Source: Thiohalophilus sp. (GTDB lineage Bacteria > Pseudomonadota > Gammaproteobacteria > UBA6429 > Thiohalophilaceae). From it: DNA of 64,000 nt. Each line of letters begins with the position of its first letter. Position 1 is the first letter of the stretch. Of the stretch, positions 50,713-61,902 are shown in pieces. A program made the position numbers and the translations under genes. The stretch is from the NCBI RefSeq assembly GCF_034521165.1, contig NZ_JAXHMV010000008.1, positions 248,001 to 312,000 of the forward strand, given 5' to 3'. The notes below the pieces were generated by a model. That model was not told the origin of the DNA and did not search any database. It saw only the letters and a program-made list of their open reading frames with translations.

Positions 50713-51453
50713 TTATTCCCCGCCGCAGGTGTCGGCCAGGGCGGCGCCTTCGGCGAAGTCGAGGCTGCCTTCGTAGATGGCGCGGCCGGTGATGGCGCCC
50801 ATGATACCCTCATCCGCCACTTCGCACAGGGCGCGGATGTCGTCCATGTTGGTGATGCCGCCGGAGGCGATCACCGGGATGGCCATGGACTGGGCCAGCT
50901 TGACCGTGGCCTCGACGTTGACGCCGGTCATCATGCCGTCGCGGCCGATGTCGGTGTAGACGATGGCCGAGACCCCGTCCTGTTCAAAATGCTGGGCCAG
51001 ATCGATGACATCGTGACGCGAGAGTTTGGACCAGCCGTCGATGGCCACCTTGCCGTCTTTGGCGTCCAGGCCGACGATGATGTGACCGGGAAATTCCAGG
51101 CAGAGATCGTTGACGAAATGGGGGGCATTGACCGCCTTGGTGCCGATGATGACGTACTGCACCCCGGCGTCCAGATAGGTTTCGACCGTCTCTTCATCGC
51201 GGATACCACCGCCGATCTGGATGGGCAGATCGGGAAAGGCGCTGGCGATGGCGTGAACTACCTCGGCGTTGACCGGTTTGCCGGCGAAGGCGCCGTTGAG
51301 ATCGACGATATGCAGGCGCCGGGCGCCGGCCTCGACCCAGCGTGCGGCCACGCTGACCGGATCGTCGGAAAAAATCGTTTCATCTTCCATTTTGCCCTGA
51401 CGCAAACGAACGCATTTGCCGTCCTTGAGGTCGATGGCAGGGATAAGCAACAT
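50713..51453 (-). CDS. hisA: phosphoribosylformimino-5-aminoimidazole carboxamide ribotide isomerase
   Basis: The 246-residue protein begins [20 protein letters not shown], the HisA N-terminus with the catalytic aspartate. [20 protein letters not shown] and the second aspartate in [13 protein letters not shown] follow, in the (beta-alpha)8 barrel. It performs step 4 of histidine synthesis. Confidence 0.96.
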   Translation of the reverse strand: MLLIPAIDLKDGKCVRLRQGKMEDETIFSDDPVSVAARWVEAGARRLHIVDLNGAFAGKPVNAEVVHAIASAFPDLPIQIGGGIRDEETVETYLDAGVQYVIIGTKAVNAPHFVNDLCLEFPGHIIVGLDAKDGKVAIDGWSKLSRHDVIDLAQHFEQDGVSAIVYTDIGRDGMMTGVNVEATVKLAQSMAIPVIASGGITNMDDIRALCEVADEGIMGAITGRAIYEGSLDFAEGAALADTCGGE

Positions 51454-51504
51454 GGTAAAGTCTCTCGTATTGGCTGAAAGTGACCGTGGTGTCCGGGGTA
51501 TCGT

Positions 51505-52155
51505 CTAGAGGGAACCGTCCCAGTTCAAAAAGTTGGTGTACAGTTGTATACCGGCATGCTGGCTCTTTTCGGGATGGAACTGTACGGCAAATACATTACC
51601 CTTTGCCAGCGCACAGGTAAACGGGATGCCGTAGTTGCAGGAGGCGGCGATCAGATCCGGGCTGGCCGGTTCCACATAATAACTGTGGACAAAATAGAAG
51701 CGCGCGCCGTTGGCGATATTCTGCCACAGCGGATGTTCGACCTGCGGATAGACCTGGTTCCAGCCCATGTGCGGCACCTTGAGCCGCTCGTCGCTGAGCG
51801 GATCGCGCATGTCGCGGGGAAAGGACTGCACCTTGCCGGGCAGCAGCCCCAGGCAGCGGGTCCCGTCGTTCTCGGCACTGTACTCCATCATCGCCTGCAT
51901 GCCCACGCAGACCCCCAGCAGCGGCGTGCCCTGTTCAGCCACCTGAAGAATCACCGGCTCCAGTTCCAGACGGCGGATCTCCGCCATGCAGTCCCGAATG
52001 GCGCCGACACCGGGCAGTACCACGTGATCGGCGCCGAGGATTTGTTCAGGATCCGAGGTCACTGTCACCCGGCGGGCAGGATCGGCCTTTTCCAGGGCCT
52101 TGCTCACCGAGTGCAGGTTCCCCATTCCGTAATCGATTACAGCAACAGTCGACAT
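51505..52155 (-). CDS. hisH: imidazole glycerol phosphate synthase glutamine amidotransferase subunit
   Basis: The 216-residue protein has LLGVCVGMQAMMEYSAENDG with the catalytic cysteine, and VFAVQFHPEKSQHAG with the histidine and glutamate. It supplies ammonia to HisF. Confidence 0.96.
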   Translation of the reverse strand: MSTVAVIDYGMGNLHSVSKALEKADPARRVTVTSDPEQILGADHVVLPGVGAIRDCMAEIRRLELEPVILQVAEQGTPLLGVCVGMQAMMEYSAENDGTRCLGLLPGKVQSFPRDMRDPLSDERLKVPHMGWNQVYPQVEHPLWQNIANGARFYFVHSYYVEPASPDLIAASCNYGIPFTCALAKGNVFAVQFHPEKSQHAGIQLYTNFLNWDGSL

Positions 52156-52196
52156 AGTCTTCGGATACTCAGGCGGGGCAGCCCCGGTGTTGTGGC

Positions 52197-52790
52197 TCAG
52201 AGGCTGCCCTTGGTTGACGGCGTGATACCCTGCATGCGTGGATCCGGCTCCAGTGCCATGCGCAGCGCCCGGCCGAAGGCCTTGAAGGCGGTTTCGGCAA
52301 TATGGTGGGCGTTGCGGCCGCGCAGGTTGTCGATATGCAAGGTGACACGGGCGTGGTTGACGAAGCCCTGGAAGAACTCGCCTAACAGGTCCACGTCGAA
52401 CTCGCCGATGTGCGAGCGCGGGAAATCGATGCCGTACTCCAGACCGGGGCGGCCCGAGAAGTCGATGACGACCCGGGACAGCGCCTCGTCCAGCGGCACA
52501 TAGGCGTGGCCGTAGCGGCGGATACCCTGTTTGTCGCCGACCGCCTTGTCGAAGGCCTGGCCCAGGCTGATCCCGATATCCTCCACCGTGTGATGGGCAT
52601 CGATGTGCAGATCACCTTTGGCCTGGAGGGTGATATCGATCATGCCGTGGCGGGCCACCTGCTCGAGCATGTGCTCGAGAAACGGCAGGCCGGTGTTGAA
52701 CTCGGCCCTGCCCTGGCCGTCCAGATCAATACGGGCCTGGATCTGGGTCTCCAGCGTGTTGCGTTCGATGTTGGCACGACGTGCGGACAT
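52197..52790 (-). CDS. hisB: imidazoleglycerol-phosphate dehydratase
   Basis: The 197-residue protein has [33 protein letters not shown] and the C-terminal [20 protein letters not shown], the manganese-binding histidine sets. It lacks the phosphatase domain found in E. coli. First gene of hisBHAFIE, so this is the likely promoter end. Confidence 0.96.
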   Translation of the reverse strand: MSARRANIERNTLETQIQARIDLDGQGRAEFNTGLPFLEHMLEQVARHGMIDITLQAKGDLHIDAHHTVEDIGISLGQAFDKAVGDKQGIRRYGHAYVPLDEALSRVVIDFSGRPGLEYGIDFPRSHIGEFDVDLLGEFFQGFVNHARVTLHIDNLRGRNAHHIAETAFKAFGRALRMALEPDPRMQGITPSTKGSL

Positions 52791-53051
52791 GATGACTCCA
52801 GTCAGGGCGCGCGGGCCGGCGCCAATTAAAGCGATAGCATACCGAAATAAGCGGCTGCGGGAAAATCCGGATTCTACCAGATTCCCTGAACGATGCCGCA
52901 GGTTTTGGCTCGGGTATTGTGGCGTTTTTTAATCGAACGATTAAACGGACTTTTTTGTTGAATCGGGCCGGTGAGAGTATAGTTTATTGGAGGCACCCGG
53001 CGGGTGTCGTCAGTCTGCTACAGCCAACCAACCGGAGTCGGGTCGAGGTCC

Positions 53052-53828
53052 ATGTCCAGAGAACGCGTCGTCAATCTGTCCGAAGTGCGCACTCAGTGCC
53101 AGAAGTGCAGCCTCTATCAACTCTGCATGCCGATGGGTCTGGGCGAAGGGGACCTCAACAAACTCGACAAGATCATCAAGCGTCGCCGGCCGGTGGAAAA
53201 GGGCGAGTTTCTGTTTCGCCTCGGTCAGGACTTCAGTTCCCTGTATGCCATCCGCTCGGGATCTCTGAAAACCTACACCAGCCAGAGCGACGGTCAGGAG
53301 CAGGTGATCGGTATGCATCTGCCCGGTGAGCTGATCGGTCTGGATGCGATTGGCGGTCATCGGCATGCCTGCTCGGCGGTAGCCCTGGAAACCACCAGTG
53401 TTTGCGAAATTCCTTTTGACCATCTCGAATCCCTGAGCCGGGAGATTCCCGGATTGCAGCTGCATCTGTTTCGCCTGATGAGCGCAGAGATTCAGCATGA
53501 CCAGTGTCACATGACCGTTCTCGCCCGCATGCCGGTGGAAAACCGGCTGGCCAGTTTCCTGATGGGACTCTCCGAGCGGTACAAGTTACGCGGCTATGCG
53601 GCCAACGAGTTCAATCTCAGTATGTCGCGGGGGGATATCGCCAACATGCTGGGCATGGCGATGGAGACCATCAGTCGCCTGCTCGGCAATTTCCAGGATC
53701 AGGGACTGATCCGGGTGGAACGCAAACATATTCGCATCCTCGATCCCGCCGGCCTGCAGGCGATTGCCTCCAATTGCCGGGAATTGCCCGGCAAGCCCGC
53801 CGATAGCTCCAGTTCCCACGGCGCCTGA
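53052..53828 (+). CDS. fnr: FNR/Anr-type oxygen-sensing regulator
   Basis: The ATG at 53052 (MSRERVVNLSEVRTQCQKCS) gives 258 residues. The [4Fe-4S] ligands are CQKCSLYQLC (C-x2-C-x5-C) and a distal cysteine in GGHRHACSAVAL. The effector domain has VIGMHLPGELIGLDAIGGH, and the C-terminal helix-turn-helix is MSRGDIANMLGMAMETISRL. It senses anoxia and controls TTGAT-N4-ATCAA boxes, two of which are in the window. It precedes ccoN. Confidence 0.93.
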   Translation: MSRERVVNLSEVRTQCQKCSLYQLCMPMGLGEGDLNKLDKIIKRRRPVEKGEFLFRLGQDFSSLYAIRSGSLKTYTSQSDGQEQVIGMHLPGELIGLDAIGGHRHACSAVALETTSVCEIPFDHLESLSREIPGLQLHLFRLMSAEIQHDQCHMTVLARMPVENRLASFLMGLSERYKLRGYAANEFNLSMSRGDIANMLGMAMETISRLLGNFQDQGLIRVERKHIRILDPAGLQAIASNCRELPGKPADSSSSHGA

Positions 53829-53878
53829 GGCTTCAGCCCGCGCCGGATCATCGGCGCATAAAAAAGACGACTTTTCTT

Positions 53879-53892
53879 TTGATCCAGATCAA
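53879..53892 (+). promoter_or_regulatory. perfect FNR box before ccoN
   Basis: TTGATCCAGATCAA matches TTGAT-N4-ATCAA completely. It lies about 95 bases before the ccoN start. FNR-type control of cbb3 oxidase is established in many proteobacteria. The -10 element is not clear. Confidence 0.8.
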
Positions 53893-53987
53893 GACCTGGG
53901 CTAGGTTTAGTAACACGGCTTGGGTATTGTTCAAGTCATAAAATCAGAAGCCTTCCCTTGCTTTGCGAGAATAAAAAAGGAAAGTCC

Positions 53988-55406
<1,419 letters not shown>

Positions 55407-55420
55407 CGGAGGAGAGCATC

Positions 55421-56050
55421 ATGAGTCATGACAAAATAGAAACACGTGCCGGCCTCCTGGCCCTGCTCATTGTTATCGTGATCAGTTTCGGGGGACTGGT
55501 GGAAATCGTGCCGCTGTTTTTTATCAAGGATACGACCGAGCCGGTTGATGGCCTCAAGCCTTACAGTGCCCTGGAACTCGAAGGGCGGGATATCTATGTG
55601 CGCGAGGGTTGCTATACCTGCCATTCGCAGATGATTCGCCCGTTCCGGGCCGAGACCGAACGCTATGGGCACTATTCGGTGGCCGGCGAGTTTGTCTATG
55701 ACCGGCCGTTCCAGTGGGGCTCCAAGCGGACCGGGCCGGATCTGGCGCGGGTCGGCGGGCGCTATTCGGACGAGTGGCATCGGGTTCATCTGATCAATCC
55801 GCGCGATGTGGTGCCCGAATCCAACATGCCGGGCTTCCCCTGGCTGGCGGAGAATGAACTCGACGGCAAGTACACGGCCAGAAAACTGCAGGTGATGAAC
55901 AAGCTCACCAGAGCGACCTGTAACGGTTGCCAGACGTACAGCGAGGAGGAGATCGCCAGCGCGGCCGAGGACGTCAGGGGGAAAACGGAAATGGATGCCC
56001 TGGTGGCCTATTTGCAGAGCCTGGGTACCAGCATCAAGGCACGGAGGTAA
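55421..56050 (+). CDS. ccoO: cbb3 oxidase subunit II
   Basis: The 209-residue monohaem cytochrome has one membrane anchor (about 12-33) and the haem motif CYTCHSQ, with a methionine ligand candidate in [11 protein letters not shown]. It passes electrons from CcoP to CcoN. It starts 15 bases after ccoN. Confidence 0.96.
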   Translation: MSHDKIETRAGLLALLIVIVISFGGLVEIVPLFFIKDTTEPVDGLKPYSALELEGRDIYVREGCYTCHSQMIRPFRAETERYGHYSVAGEFVYDRPFQWGSKRTGPDLARVGGRYSDEWHRVHLINPRDVVPESNMPGFPWLAENELDGKYTARKLQVMNKLTRATCNGCQTYSEEEIASAAEDVRGKTEMDALVAYLQSLGTSIKARR

Positions 56051-56055
56051 ACGCA

Positions 56056-56232
56056 ATGGATATGAACGACGTGCGCAGCTGGTACACCGTGGTTATTTTT
56101 GTGGTATTCATTGGCATTTTTATCTGGGCCTGGAGCAGTAAACGCAAGCGTGATTTTCACGAGGCGGCTCATCTGCCCCTGAACGAGCCGGAATATCCCC
56201 GCGAGCAAAAGAATAAGGAGAACGGATCATGA
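56056..56232 (+). CDS. ccoQ: cbb3 oxidase subunit IV
   Basis: The 58-residue protein has one membrane helix (WYTVVIFVVFIGIFIWAW) and a basic, charged tail (SSKRKRDFHEAAHLPLNEPE). The length and place between ccoO and ccoP are typical. It stabilises the complex. It overlaps ccoP by 4 bases. Confidence 0.92.
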   Translation: MDMNDVRSWYTVVIFVVFIGIFIWAWSSKRKRDFHEAAHLPLNEPEYPREQKNKENGS

Positions 56233-57113
56233 GTAGCTTCTGGAGCTGGTTTGTGGCCGTGATTAGCCTGGGCATGATTTTCGCCTGCTACTGGTTAATT
56301 AAATGGACCACCAAAAGCCGTAGTGGTGAGGCGGCCGAAGGCGATGTCACCGGGCATACCTGGGATGGCAACCTGGAGGAGTACAACAACCCGCTGCCCA
56401 ACTGGTGGTTGTGGCTGTTTTACATCACCATTATTTTCGCGCTGATCTATCTAATCCTGTATCCGGGGCTGGGTAATTTCAGGGGCGTCCTGAACTGGAC
56501 GTCCACCGGCCAGTATGAGCAGGAGATGGACGTGGCCCAGCAGGAATATGGTCCCATCTTTGCCCGTTATGCCGAAACCGAGATTCCGGTGCTGGCGCAG
56601 GATGATGAGGCGATGGCCTCCGGCCGACGCCTGTTCCTGAACTATTGCGCCACCTGTCACGGTTCTGATGCCGGCGGGGCGCGCGGGTTTCCCAGCCTCA
56701 AGGATGATGCCTGGTTGTGGGGGGGGCATCCCCAGGCGATCAAGACCAGTATCCTCAACGGGCGTACCGGCGTGATGCCTGCCCAGGCCCATCTGGGTGA
56801 GGAGAAGATCGATAATGTGACTGCCTATGTGATGAGCCTCAGCGGTCGCGAAGCCGATGCGGCCAGGATCCAGGCCGGCAAACAGGTATTTAACCAGAAC
56901 TGCGCCGTCTGCCACGGCCCGGATGCCAGGGGACAGATTGCGATGGGAGCGCCCAACCTGACCGACAACATCTGGTTGTATGGCGGATCGCCGGGAGTGA
57001 TTCGTCAGACAATTCGCGAGGGGCGTCAGGGCCAGATGCCCGCGCACGAGGAGTTTCTTGGCGAGGACAAGGTGCATTTGCTGGCGGCCTACGTCTACAG
57101 TCTGTCTGATTAA
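56229..57113 (+). CDS. ccoP: cbb3 oxidase subunit III (dihaem)
   Basis: The 294-residue protein has two membrane helices (about 2-23 and 61-80) and two haem motifs, CATCHGSD and CAVCHGPD, each with a later methionine. HTWDGNLEEYNNPLPNWWLW is the usual CcoP segment. It receives electrons from soluble cytochrome c. Confidence 0.96.
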   Translation: MSSFWSWFVAVISLGMIFACYWLIKWTTKSRSGEAAEGDVTGHTWDGNLEEYNNPLPNWWLWLFYITIIFALIYLILYPGLGNFRGVLNWTSTGQYEQEMDVAQQEYGPIFARYAETEIPVLAQDDEAMASGRRLFLNYCATCHGSDAGGARGFPSLKDDAWLWGGHPQAIKTSILNGRTGVMPAQAHLGEEKIDNVTAYVMSLSGREADAARIQAGKQVFNQNCAVCHGPDARGQIAMGAPNLTDNIWLYGGSPGVIRQTIREGRQGQMPAHEEFLGEDKVHLLAAYVYSLSD

Positions 57114-57124
57114 TCCGCCGCGGC

Positions 57125-57148
57125 GGCGGCGGGCTGTTGCCCGCCGCC
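57125..57148 (+). other. hairpin between ccoP and the DUF3149 gene
   Basis: A perfect 10-bp stem (GGCGGCGGGC and its inverse) encloses TGTT. No T-run follows, so it may slow or protect mRNA and let fewer transcripts reach the next gene. Confidence 0.55.
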
Positions 57149-57170
57149 CAACATCATAAGGAGTTGCGTC

Positions 57171-57290
57171 ATGCTGGAACTGCTGTTCGGAACCTGGACC
57201 GGTATCCTGTCGCTGAGCGTGCTGGTGATTTCGGTTGCCATCGTCGGCTATCTTTTTTATGTATTTTTTATTCGACCGCCCAAGCAATGA
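57171..57290 (+). CDS. DUF3149-type membrane peptide
   Basis: The 39-residue peptide (start 57171 after AAGGAG) has one long helix (GILSLSVLVISVAIVGYLFY) and a basic end (FIRPPKQ). DUF3149 proteins are small and often found with cbb3 genes. Its role in oxidase assembly is inferred from position. Confidence 0.7.
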   Translation: MLELLFGTWTGILSLSVLVISVAIVGYLFYVFFIRPPKQ

Positions 57291-57404
57291 CCTATCGCAT
57301 ATGTTCGTCCGCCACCGGCCCTGAGCCATTGGCCCGGGCCGGTATCCGGTTGACGGGAACCAGGTTGGATAAACCAGGACAATCAAGCAGTTATCGGGGT
57401 GTCG

Positions 57405-58814
57405 ATGAATAACCCTAAACACCAGGCTCACTCGTCCGAGCAGGCGGTTGAGCAGGAACTTTACGCCAAACACCAGAAGATCTATCCGCGCGAAGTGCAC
57501 GGTATTTTTGCCACCCTGCGAATTCTCGGGGTGCTGGTCTTGCTGGGCCTGTATTACCTGTTGCCGTGGTTTTCCTGGGACGGCCATCAGGCGGTGCTGT
57601 TCGATCTGCCGGCACGCAAGTTTTATATCTTTGGCCTGACTTTCTGGCCGCAGGACTTTTTCTATCTGGCCGCGCTGTTGATCATTGCCGGCCTCTCGCT
57701 GTTTTTCTTTACCGCCCTGGCCGGGCGACTGTGGTGCGGTTATGCCTGTCCGCAGACGGTCTGGACAGAGCTATTCCTCTGGATCGAACGCAAGATCGAA
57801 GGCGATCGGCCCAAACAGATGAAACTGGCCAAATCACCCTGGAATGCCAATAAGATTCTGCGCCGTGGCAGCAAGCAGGCTGTCTGGATTCTGTTGTCCC
57901 TGTGGACCGGTTTTACGTTTGTCGGCTATTTCACCCCGATCACCGAGTTGTGGCAGAGCGTGCTGCAATTGGATCTGGGTCCGTGGGAGACCTTCTGGGT
58001 GTTTTTCTACGGTTTCGCCACCTACGGCAATGCCGGTTTCATGCGTGAGCAGGTCTGCATTTACATGTGTCCTTACGCCCGTTTTCAAAGCGCCATGTTC
58101 GACAAGGATACGCTGGTCATTTCCTATGATGCCAACCGGGGCGAGCCGCGCGGGGCGCGCAAGCGCGGCACGGACAAACAGGAGAAAGGGCTGGGGGACT
58201 GTATCGATTGTACCCTGTGTGTCCAGGCCTGCCCCACCGGTATCGATATTCGCGATGGTCTGCAATACCAGTGTATCGGTTGTGCCGCCTGTATCGACGC
58301 CTGTAATGAAGTCATGGACAAGATGGATTACCCGCGTGGCCTGGTTCGCTATACCACCGAAAACACGCTGGAAGGCAAGCCGACCAAAGTCCTGCGGCCC
58401 CGCATCGTTGTGTATGGCTTGTTGCTGTTGCTGATTACGGCGGCGGTGTTTTACAGCATCGCGACCCGGATACCGCTGGAACTGAATGTCATGCGCGATC
58501 GCAACACCCTGTACCGCGAAACCAACCAGGGGCTGGTGGAGAATATCTATACGCTCAAGATCCTGAACATGGACGAGGCGGCGCATACCTACCGGTTGAC
58601 CGTCGATGGCCCGCCGCAAATGGAGTTACACATGGCGCGCGAGACATTACACGTGGAAGGCGGGAGTGTCACCCAGCTGCCGGTCCAGTTACGCATCGAC
58701 CCGGTTTATCTGGAGAAGGCCGGCTATGATGTCGAGTTTCATCTACAGGCCATCGATCAGCCGGAACTGTCGGTCACCCAGACCGGCCGTTTCATTGGCC
58801 CGGTCATGCGCTGA
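57405..58814 (+). CDS. ccoG: CcoG, cbb3 assembly copper/iron-sulfur protein
   Basis: The 469-residue protein has five membrane helices and a double [4Fe-4S] ferredoxin segment (CIDCTLCVQACPTG, then CIGCAACIDACNEVMD). RLWCGYACPQTVWTELF is a family motif. The C-terminal half is an Ig-like periplasmic domain. It reduces or delivers copper for the oxidase. It is also called RdxA/FixG. The ATG at 57405 was chosen. Confidence 0.93.
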   Translation: MNNPKHQAHSSEQAVEQELYAKHQKIYPREVHGIFATLRILGVLVLLGLYYLLPWFSWDGHQAVLFDLPARKFYIFGLTFWPQDFFYLAALLIIAGLSLFFFTALAGRLWCGYACPQTVWTELFLWIERKIEGDRPKQMKLAKSPWNANKILRRGSKQAVWILLSLWTGFTFVGYFTPITELWQSVLQLDLGPWETFWVFFYGFATYGNAGFMREQVCIYMCPYARFQSAMFDKDTLVISYDANRGEPRGARKRGTDKQEKGLGDCIDCTLCVQACPTGIDIRDGLQYQCIGCAACIDACNEVMDKMDYPRGLVRYTTENTLEGKPTKVLRPRIVVYGLLLLLITAAVFYSIATRIPLELNVMRDRNTLYRETNQGLVENIYTLKILNMDEAAHTYRLTVDGPPQMELHMARETLHVEGGSVTQLPVQLRIDPVYLEKAGYDVEFHLQAIDQPELSVTQTGRFIGPVMR

Positions 58815-58840
58815 TATAGAGACCAATACGGGGAGAACCC

Positions 58841-59383
58841 ATGCAACAGATAACCGCCAACGACATGTCATCCCCCTGGTATCGCCAGTTCTGGCCCTGG
58901 TTTTTAATTGCCCTGCCCGCCAGTGCGGTCATCGCGAGTATCGCCACGGTGATTATCGCGATAAACAATCCGGACGGCCTGGTGGTCGACGATTATTACA
59001 AGGAGGGGCTGGCGATTAACCGGACGCTGGCGCGGGATCGCCATGCCCGCTTTCTGGGCCTGCACGCCGAGGGCGGGATTGGTCCCGAAGGCCAGGTACA
59101 ACTGGTCCTGCAGGGCAAGCAGCCGCAGGCGGCGCAACGCCTGCGGCTGAGTTTGCTGCACCCGACCCGGGCGGATCAGGACCAGGTCATTGGTTTAGAA
59201 CTATCCGGCGCCTCGCAGACGCGCTTTCGGGGCGAGTTTGAAAGCGTCCCCGACGTCGGCCACTGGCATGTGCTGCTTGAGCCTGAAGGCGGCCAGTGGC
59301 GTCTGACCGGGCGGCTGGTGTGGCCCGGTGACGGGCGACTGCGGCTTGAGCCTGTCGGGGGCCGGGGTGAGCAAACGCAATAA
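58841..59383 (+). CDS. ccoH: FixH/CcoH-family protein
   Basis: The 180-residue protein begins with SSPWYRQFWPWFLIALPASA, a membrane anchor, and VVDDYYKEGLAINRTLARDR, the FixH motif. The rest is a periplasmic beta domain. It is an assembly protein for cbb3 oxidase. It follows ccoG by 26 bases. A GGGGAG site precedes the start. Confidence 0.9.
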   Translation: MQQITANDMSSPWYRQFWPWFLIALPASAVIASIATVIIAINNPDGLVVDDYYKEGLAINRTLARDRHARFLGLHAEGGIGPEGQVQLVLQGKQPQAAQRLRLSLLHPTRADQDQVIGLELSGASQTRFRGEFESVPDVGHWHVLLEPEGGQWRLTGRLVWPGDGRLRLEPVGGRGEQTQ

Positions 59384-59417
59384 CTGATCGTTTTTGTGCC
59401 GGGAGGGCGCTGGAGAT

Positions 59418-59675
59418 ATGTCTCAGCAGATACCGAAAGTCCAGAAAATCGTGGCCGTGTTGTGGCCGTCGTTTTTGACCGCCGCGCTGGCGACCATTGT
59501 GTTTTTTACCGCCTTCGACCCGGTGCAGTTAGGCGAGGTGGCCGGCTATGGGGCGGTCAGCCGGCTGGGGGGCTATACCATCGGGTTCTTTTTATTCTGG
59601 CTGCTTACGGCCGGGACCGGCGCGCTGACCTGCTATTTTCAGCAGCCTTGTGACAGGCCCGGGCCACCGGCCTGA
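59418..59675 (+). CDS. small two-helix membrane protein after ccoH
   Basis: The 85-residue protein has two helices (VLWPSFLTAALATIVFFTAF and YTIGFFLFWLLTAGTGALTC) and ends CYFQQPCDRPGPPA. I do not recognise a named family. The position after ccoH suggests a minor oxidase or metal role. The ATG at 59418 follows GGAGAT. Confidence 0.6.
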   Translation: MSQQIPKVQKIVAVLWPSFLTAALATIVFFTAFDPVQLGEVAGYGAVSRLGGYTIGFFLFWLLTAGTGALTCYFQQPCDRPGPPA

Positions 59676-59823
59676 GTGCCACGATCAACCGCCGGGACGG
59701 CGGTTCCCGTCCGCTGCGAAGGAACCGCAGACCGTGCTGTTTTGGGCGCCGGGGGACTGGAGAGGATCGTCGGCACGGGAGCGTTTGTCCGGGCGGGGTT
59801 GCTGACGGCCCGGCGGGGAGGGG

Positions 59824-61137
59824 TCACTTTTCTCGCTGGCCGGCGCGGTTACCTTGCCGGGACCGGTTCTGTGGGCCCCGGCCGCTGTGACGCGCGCTTT
59901 TTTTCCCGCTTTTCTTTTTGCCGCTGACGCGCTGCGCGTTGGGATCCCGCCGGGGCGGTTTGGGCTTGATCAGCAGCTGTGGATCCAGCGTGGCGGCGGG
60001 AATCTTGTGGCCGATGTATTGCTCGATATCCGGTAGCGAGAAAACGTATTCATCGCAGGCGAAGCTGATGGCCTCACCCTTCGCGCCGGCACGGGCGGTG
60101 CGGCCGATGCGATGCACATAGTCTTCGGCGTCCTGCGGCAGATCGAAGTTGATGACATGGCTGACCGCCGGAATGTGCAGACCCCGGGCGGCCACGTCGG
60201 TGGCCACCAGCAGGTTGAGCTCGCCGTCACTGAAATTGCGCAGCAGGTTAAGGCGCTGTTTTTGCGGCACATCGCCGGTCAGCAGCGCGGCGGCCTGGTC
60301 GTTGCCGCGCAGGTAGTCGGCGATCTTCTCCCCCGCCCGTTTGGTATTGACAAAGATCACGGCCCGTTCAACGTGCTGGTTGGCAAGAATGCCCAGCAGC
60401 AGGCTGATTTTTTCTTCCTTGGCCGGATAATAGACCCTCTCTTCCACCTGCTCGGCGGTGATCTGTTCCGGCGCGATCTCCACCGCTTCGGGATTGTTCA
60501 TATGCTCGTAGGCCAGTTCCTTGACCCGGTGCGAGAGGGTGGCGGAGAACAGCAGGTTCAGGCGCTGGTCGGCCCCGGGCAGGCGGCGCAGTAAAAAACG
60601 GATGTCCTTGATGAAGCCGAGATCGAACATGCGATCGGCCTCATCCAGAATCATCACCTGGATGGCGCGCAGATCGAATACCTGCTGTTTGAAATAATCG
60701 ATGATACGTCCGGGTGTGCCGATCAGCACGTCCACCCCGGCTTCCAGTTGCTGGCGCTGGCTCTCGTAGCCGGTGCCGCCGTAGACCAGGCCCAGGCGCA
60801 TGCCGAGGTGTTTGTTGAGCAACTCGGCGTCCTTGTGGATCTGGACCGCCAGCTCGCGGGTCGGGGCCAGGATCAGGGCGCGCGGCTGGTTGGGTCGACG
60901 CTGTTCCGCGGCCGGGTGGCGTAACAGGTGCGCGAACAGGGCGATCAGAAACGCGGCGGTCTTGCCGGTGCCGGTCTGCGCCTGGCCGGAGACGTCCTTG
61001 CCGGCCAGGGCAATGGGCAGGGTTTCGGCCTGGACCGGCGTGCAGTATGAAAAGCCTGCCTCTTCAATGCCTTGCAGCAGCGGTGCGGGCAGTTCCAGGC
61101 TGTCGAAACGGGTATCGGACAGGTGTGTATCACTCAT
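59824..61137 (-). CDS. rhlB: DEAD-box RNA helicase RhlB
   Basis: The 437-residue protein has AQTGTGKTAAFL (motif I), PTRELAVQI (Ia), VLIGTPGRIIDY, DEAD in ILDEADRMFDLGF, SAT in LLFSATLSHR and HRIGRTARAGAKG (VI). The C-terminal tail is rich in lysine, arginine and serine, as in RhlB, which binds RNase E. Divergent from trxA as in many gammaproteobacteria. Confidence 0.93.
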   Translation of the reverse strand: MSDTHLSDTRFDSLELPAPLLQGIEEAGFSYCTPVQAETLPIALAGKDVSGQAQTGTGKTAAFLIALFAHLLRHPAAEQRRPNQPRALILAPTRELAVQIHKDAELLNKHLGMRLGLVYGGTGYESQRQQLEAGVDVLIGTPGRIIDYFKQQVFDLRAIQVMILDEADRMFDLGFIKDIRFLLRRLPGADQRLNLLFSATLSHRVKELAYEHMNNPEAVEIAPEQITAEQVEERVYYPAKEEKISLLLGILANQHVERAVIFVNTKRAGEKIADYLRGNDQAAALLTGDVPQKQRLNLLRNFSDGELNLLVATDVAARGLHIPAVSHVINFDLPQDAEDYVHRIGRTARAGAKGEAISFACDEYVFSLPDIEQYIGHKIPAATLDPQLLIKPKPPRRDPNAQRVSGKKKSGKKSARHSGRGPQNRSRQGNRAGQREK

Positions 61138-61362
61138 GGGCGCACAGAATAGCAGATCGGATTCTGTTTGGGGCTTGAAATAACGGCTATCTTGGGCTCA
61201 AATGGCATCTTATACACCCCTGCACAGCGGCAGCCGATCTGGCGGGGCAGATGGCCCACATGGTATGTCCGGTGCCTGACCGTGTGTTAAGGTTAGCCAT
61301 CCGGCATCACCCGAGTCAGTCATGTTCTGCGACTGCAAAACAATACAAATGGGAGAATTACG

Positions 61363-61689
61363 TTGAGCGACAAGATCGTTTACGTCACAGACGCCACGTT
61401 TGAAGATGAGGTTCTCAAGGCGGAAGAGCCGGTCCTGGTGGACTACTGGGCAGACTGGTGCGGTCCTTGCAAAATGATTGCCCCGATTCTGGATGAGATT
61501 GCCGATGAATACGCCGGCAAGATCAAGGTGGCCAAACTCAATATCGACGAGAACCCGGGTACCCCGCCCAAATTCGGCATTCGTGGCATTCCGACCCTGA
61601 TGCTGTTCAAGAGCGGTAACGTGGAAGCGACCAAGGTGGGAGCGGTATCCAAATCCCAGCTGACAGCCTTTATCGACAGCAACCTGTAA
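61363..61689 (+). CDS. trxA: thioredoxin
   Basis: The 108-residue protein begins at a TTG after GGGAG. The redox centre is WCGPCK in [20 protein letters not shown], and the cis-proline loop is [14 protein letters not shown]. It is a cytosolic disulfide reductant. It precedes rho. Confidence 0.95.
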   Translation: MSDKIVYVTDATFEDEVLKAEEPVLVDYWADWCGPCKMIAPILDEIADEYAGKIKVAKLNIDENPGTPPKFGIRGIPTLMLFKSGNVEATKVGAVSKSQLTAFIDSNL

Positions 61690-61699
61690 AAGATTTGTC

Positions 61700-61738
61700 G
61701 TCCGGCCTGTTAACGCGGGCTGGACGAGTCCGGTTTTT
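61700..61738 (+). terminator. terminator-like hairpin between trxA and rho
   Basis: GTCCGGCC and GGCTGGAC form an 8-bp stem with one G-U pair; a TTTTT run follows at 61734-61738, eight bases past the stem. The gap fits a weak terminator or attenuator in the rho leader. Confidence 0.5.
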
Positions 61739-61902
61739 GGTGGTAACTTAGCGCCAAGAACGTAAACAAATACCAATCGTTTTATTTGTAACCTGCCTGA
61801 TACGGGCGCCCCTCTGGTAACCCTGATACACAGACGCTGAACGCGTAGCCGACCGGTGCGTGTCATGCGCCGCGTAACCAACCTGATTGTAAGACAACAT
61901 CT

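Noticed and set aside
52906..52920. sigma-54-like TGGCTCGGGTATTGT before fnr
   Set aside because: The essential -12 GC is GT here and it lies 130 bases from the start; probably chance.
59676..59823. plus-strand frame between the small cbb3-linked gene and rhlB
   Set aside because: It runs antisense into rhlB, has no ribosome binding site, and reads arginine/glycine-rich.
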